NCBI GenBank assembly: GCA_027491195.1
Contig: JAIXWQ010000012.1
Location: forward strand, 1 to 64,000
Reading direction: 5' to 3'
DNA: 64,000 nucleotides
Source of the DNA: Cytophagaceae bacterium
Lineage (GTDB): Bacteria > Bacteroidota > Bacteroidia > Cytophagales > Spirosomataceae
Made by a program: the position numbers and the translations under genes. The notes beneath the pieces were generated by a model. The model worked only from the letters and a program-made list of their open reading frames with translations. It had not been told where the DNA came from and searched no databases. Positions 63,390-64,000 of this stretch are shown here, piece after piece. Position 1 is the first letter of the stretch. Every line of letters begins with the position of its first letter.

Positions 63390-64000
63390 TTAGTTCATTA
63401 AATCCCATTTCCATCCCCACTTCGCGAGGCGGTAACGGACAGAATACCAAAGTACACCCAATCCATAAATCGAGCTACGTTTGAAGTTGATCGAGGAGGC
63501 TTCGTCGAAGTATTTCGTCGGGCAAGTTACTTCGCCTACTTCGAAACCTTTCCAGAAAAGCTGCAAGACCATTTGGTTATCAAATATGAAGTCGTCGTCA
63601 CATTTCGTGAATTTTACGGCTTCCAACGCTTCTTTCGAGAACGCACGGTAACCGGTGTGGTATTCGGAAAGCTTTTGGTCGATTAAGATATTTTGGAATA
63701 AAGTCAATAAGCGATTCGCGATGTACTTGTAAATAGGCATGCCCCCTTTTAGTGCCCCTTTACCTAAAATACGGGACGCGAAAACGACAGGATACAAGCC
63801 ATTTCCGATGATCGAAATCATCGCTTTTAATAGCATGGGTGTGTATTGGTAATCTGGATGCAACATGATGACGATGTCACCACCAAGCTCCAAAGCCTTC
63901 GTATAGCAGGTCTTCTGATTTCCTCCATAACCCAGGTTTTTATCATGGCGAATGACGTGCTTTATGCCCACTTGCTTCGCCACTTCCACCGTATTATCCG
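63390..64000 (-). CDS. Family 2 glycosyltransferase, N-terminus beyond the window
   Basis: Partial gene: the reading frame remains open to the window edge (DNTVEVAKQVG...), so the true start lies beyond 64000. About 203 residues are visible. GGNQKTCYTKAL and the DxD-region VIMLHPDYQYTPMLL are seen; the rest is the GT2 fold of polyprenol-phosphate sugar transferases (FASRILGKGALKGGMPIYKY, HTGYRAFSKEALEAV). The C-terminus ends SVRYRLAKWGWKWDLMN without membrane helices, as in DPM1-like enzymes. The substrate is not predictable. Confidence 0.88.
   Translation of the reverse strand, partial: DNTVEVAKQVGIKHVIRHDKNLGYGGNQKTCYTKALELGGDIVIMLHPDYQYTPMLLKAMISIIGNGLYPVVFASRILGKGALKGGMPIYKYIANRLLTLFQNILIDQKLSEYHTGYRAFSKEALEAVKFTKCDDDFIFDNQMVLQLFWKGFEVGEVTCPTKYFDEASSINFKRSSIYGLGVLWYSVRYRLAKWGWKWDLMN

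Overview
The window looks like a chromosomal segment of a Bacteroidota member, most likely a free-living aerobic Cytophagales bacterium (inference). The evidence is Bacteroidota-type promoters (TTTG-N17-20-TAnnTTTG), almost no Shine-Dalgarno sequences, an alternative complex III operon feeding an aa3-type oxidase, a GldJ-like lipoprotein, and a TonB-dependent receptor behind a TPP riboswitch. Almost all of it is core genome. I see no phage, IS element, CRISPR array or defence island.

Layout. 1-120: 3' end of a 5S rRNA and its terminator. 121-464: degenerate repeats. 465-4836 (+): lipoprotein, MerC-domain protein, gatB, thioredoxin-like lipid/redox protein, proC. 4825-12600 (-): mutL at the far end, rplKAJL, nusG, secE, tRNA-Trp, a NIPSNAP protein, and tuf behind tRNA-Tyr/Gly/Thr. 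12703-15123 (-): ECF sigma factor, anti-sigma-like protein and outer-membrane barrel. 15227-16033 (+): murI. 16030-32452 (-): a 16-kb respiratory block, actABCDEF, ctaC, ctaD, then heme A synthesis, small oxidase subunits and SCO/DUF420 assembly genes. 32652-42719: tRNA-Cys and mixed housekeeping genes including prfA, a PhoR-type kinase and purB. 42723-49231 (+): a complete trpEGDCFBA operon behind a classical leader-peptide attenuator. 49241-52339 (+): rplS with a structured leader and two Tat-type Gfo/Idh/MocA oxidoreductases. 52336-60717: lolD-like ATPase, fusA, comF, gldJ-like gene, mfd. 60753-63346 (+): TPP riboswitch and TonB-dependent receptor. 63390-64000 (-): partial glycosyltransferase.

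What stands out beyond the genes. (1) A family of short word repeats (GTCGCTAGTC, TCTCTACTCTCTACTCTA, ATTCACCATTCACC, TTTATTCTTTA) sits at gene borders, shares a composite order between two distant loci, supplies one gene's stop codon, and lies in frame inside a coding sequence. (2) Two tandem palindromes downstream of prfA share a 41-nt core (38/41 identical) but have different outer arms that are each perfectly self-complementary; in the first, the arm is the end of the prfA coding sequence. (3) RNA-level regulation is plentiful: the trp attenuator, TPP riboswitch, rplS and rplK leaders, and a terminator splitting the oxidase block. No wholly new protein system is evident; the repeats and palindromes are the best candidates for something undescribed.
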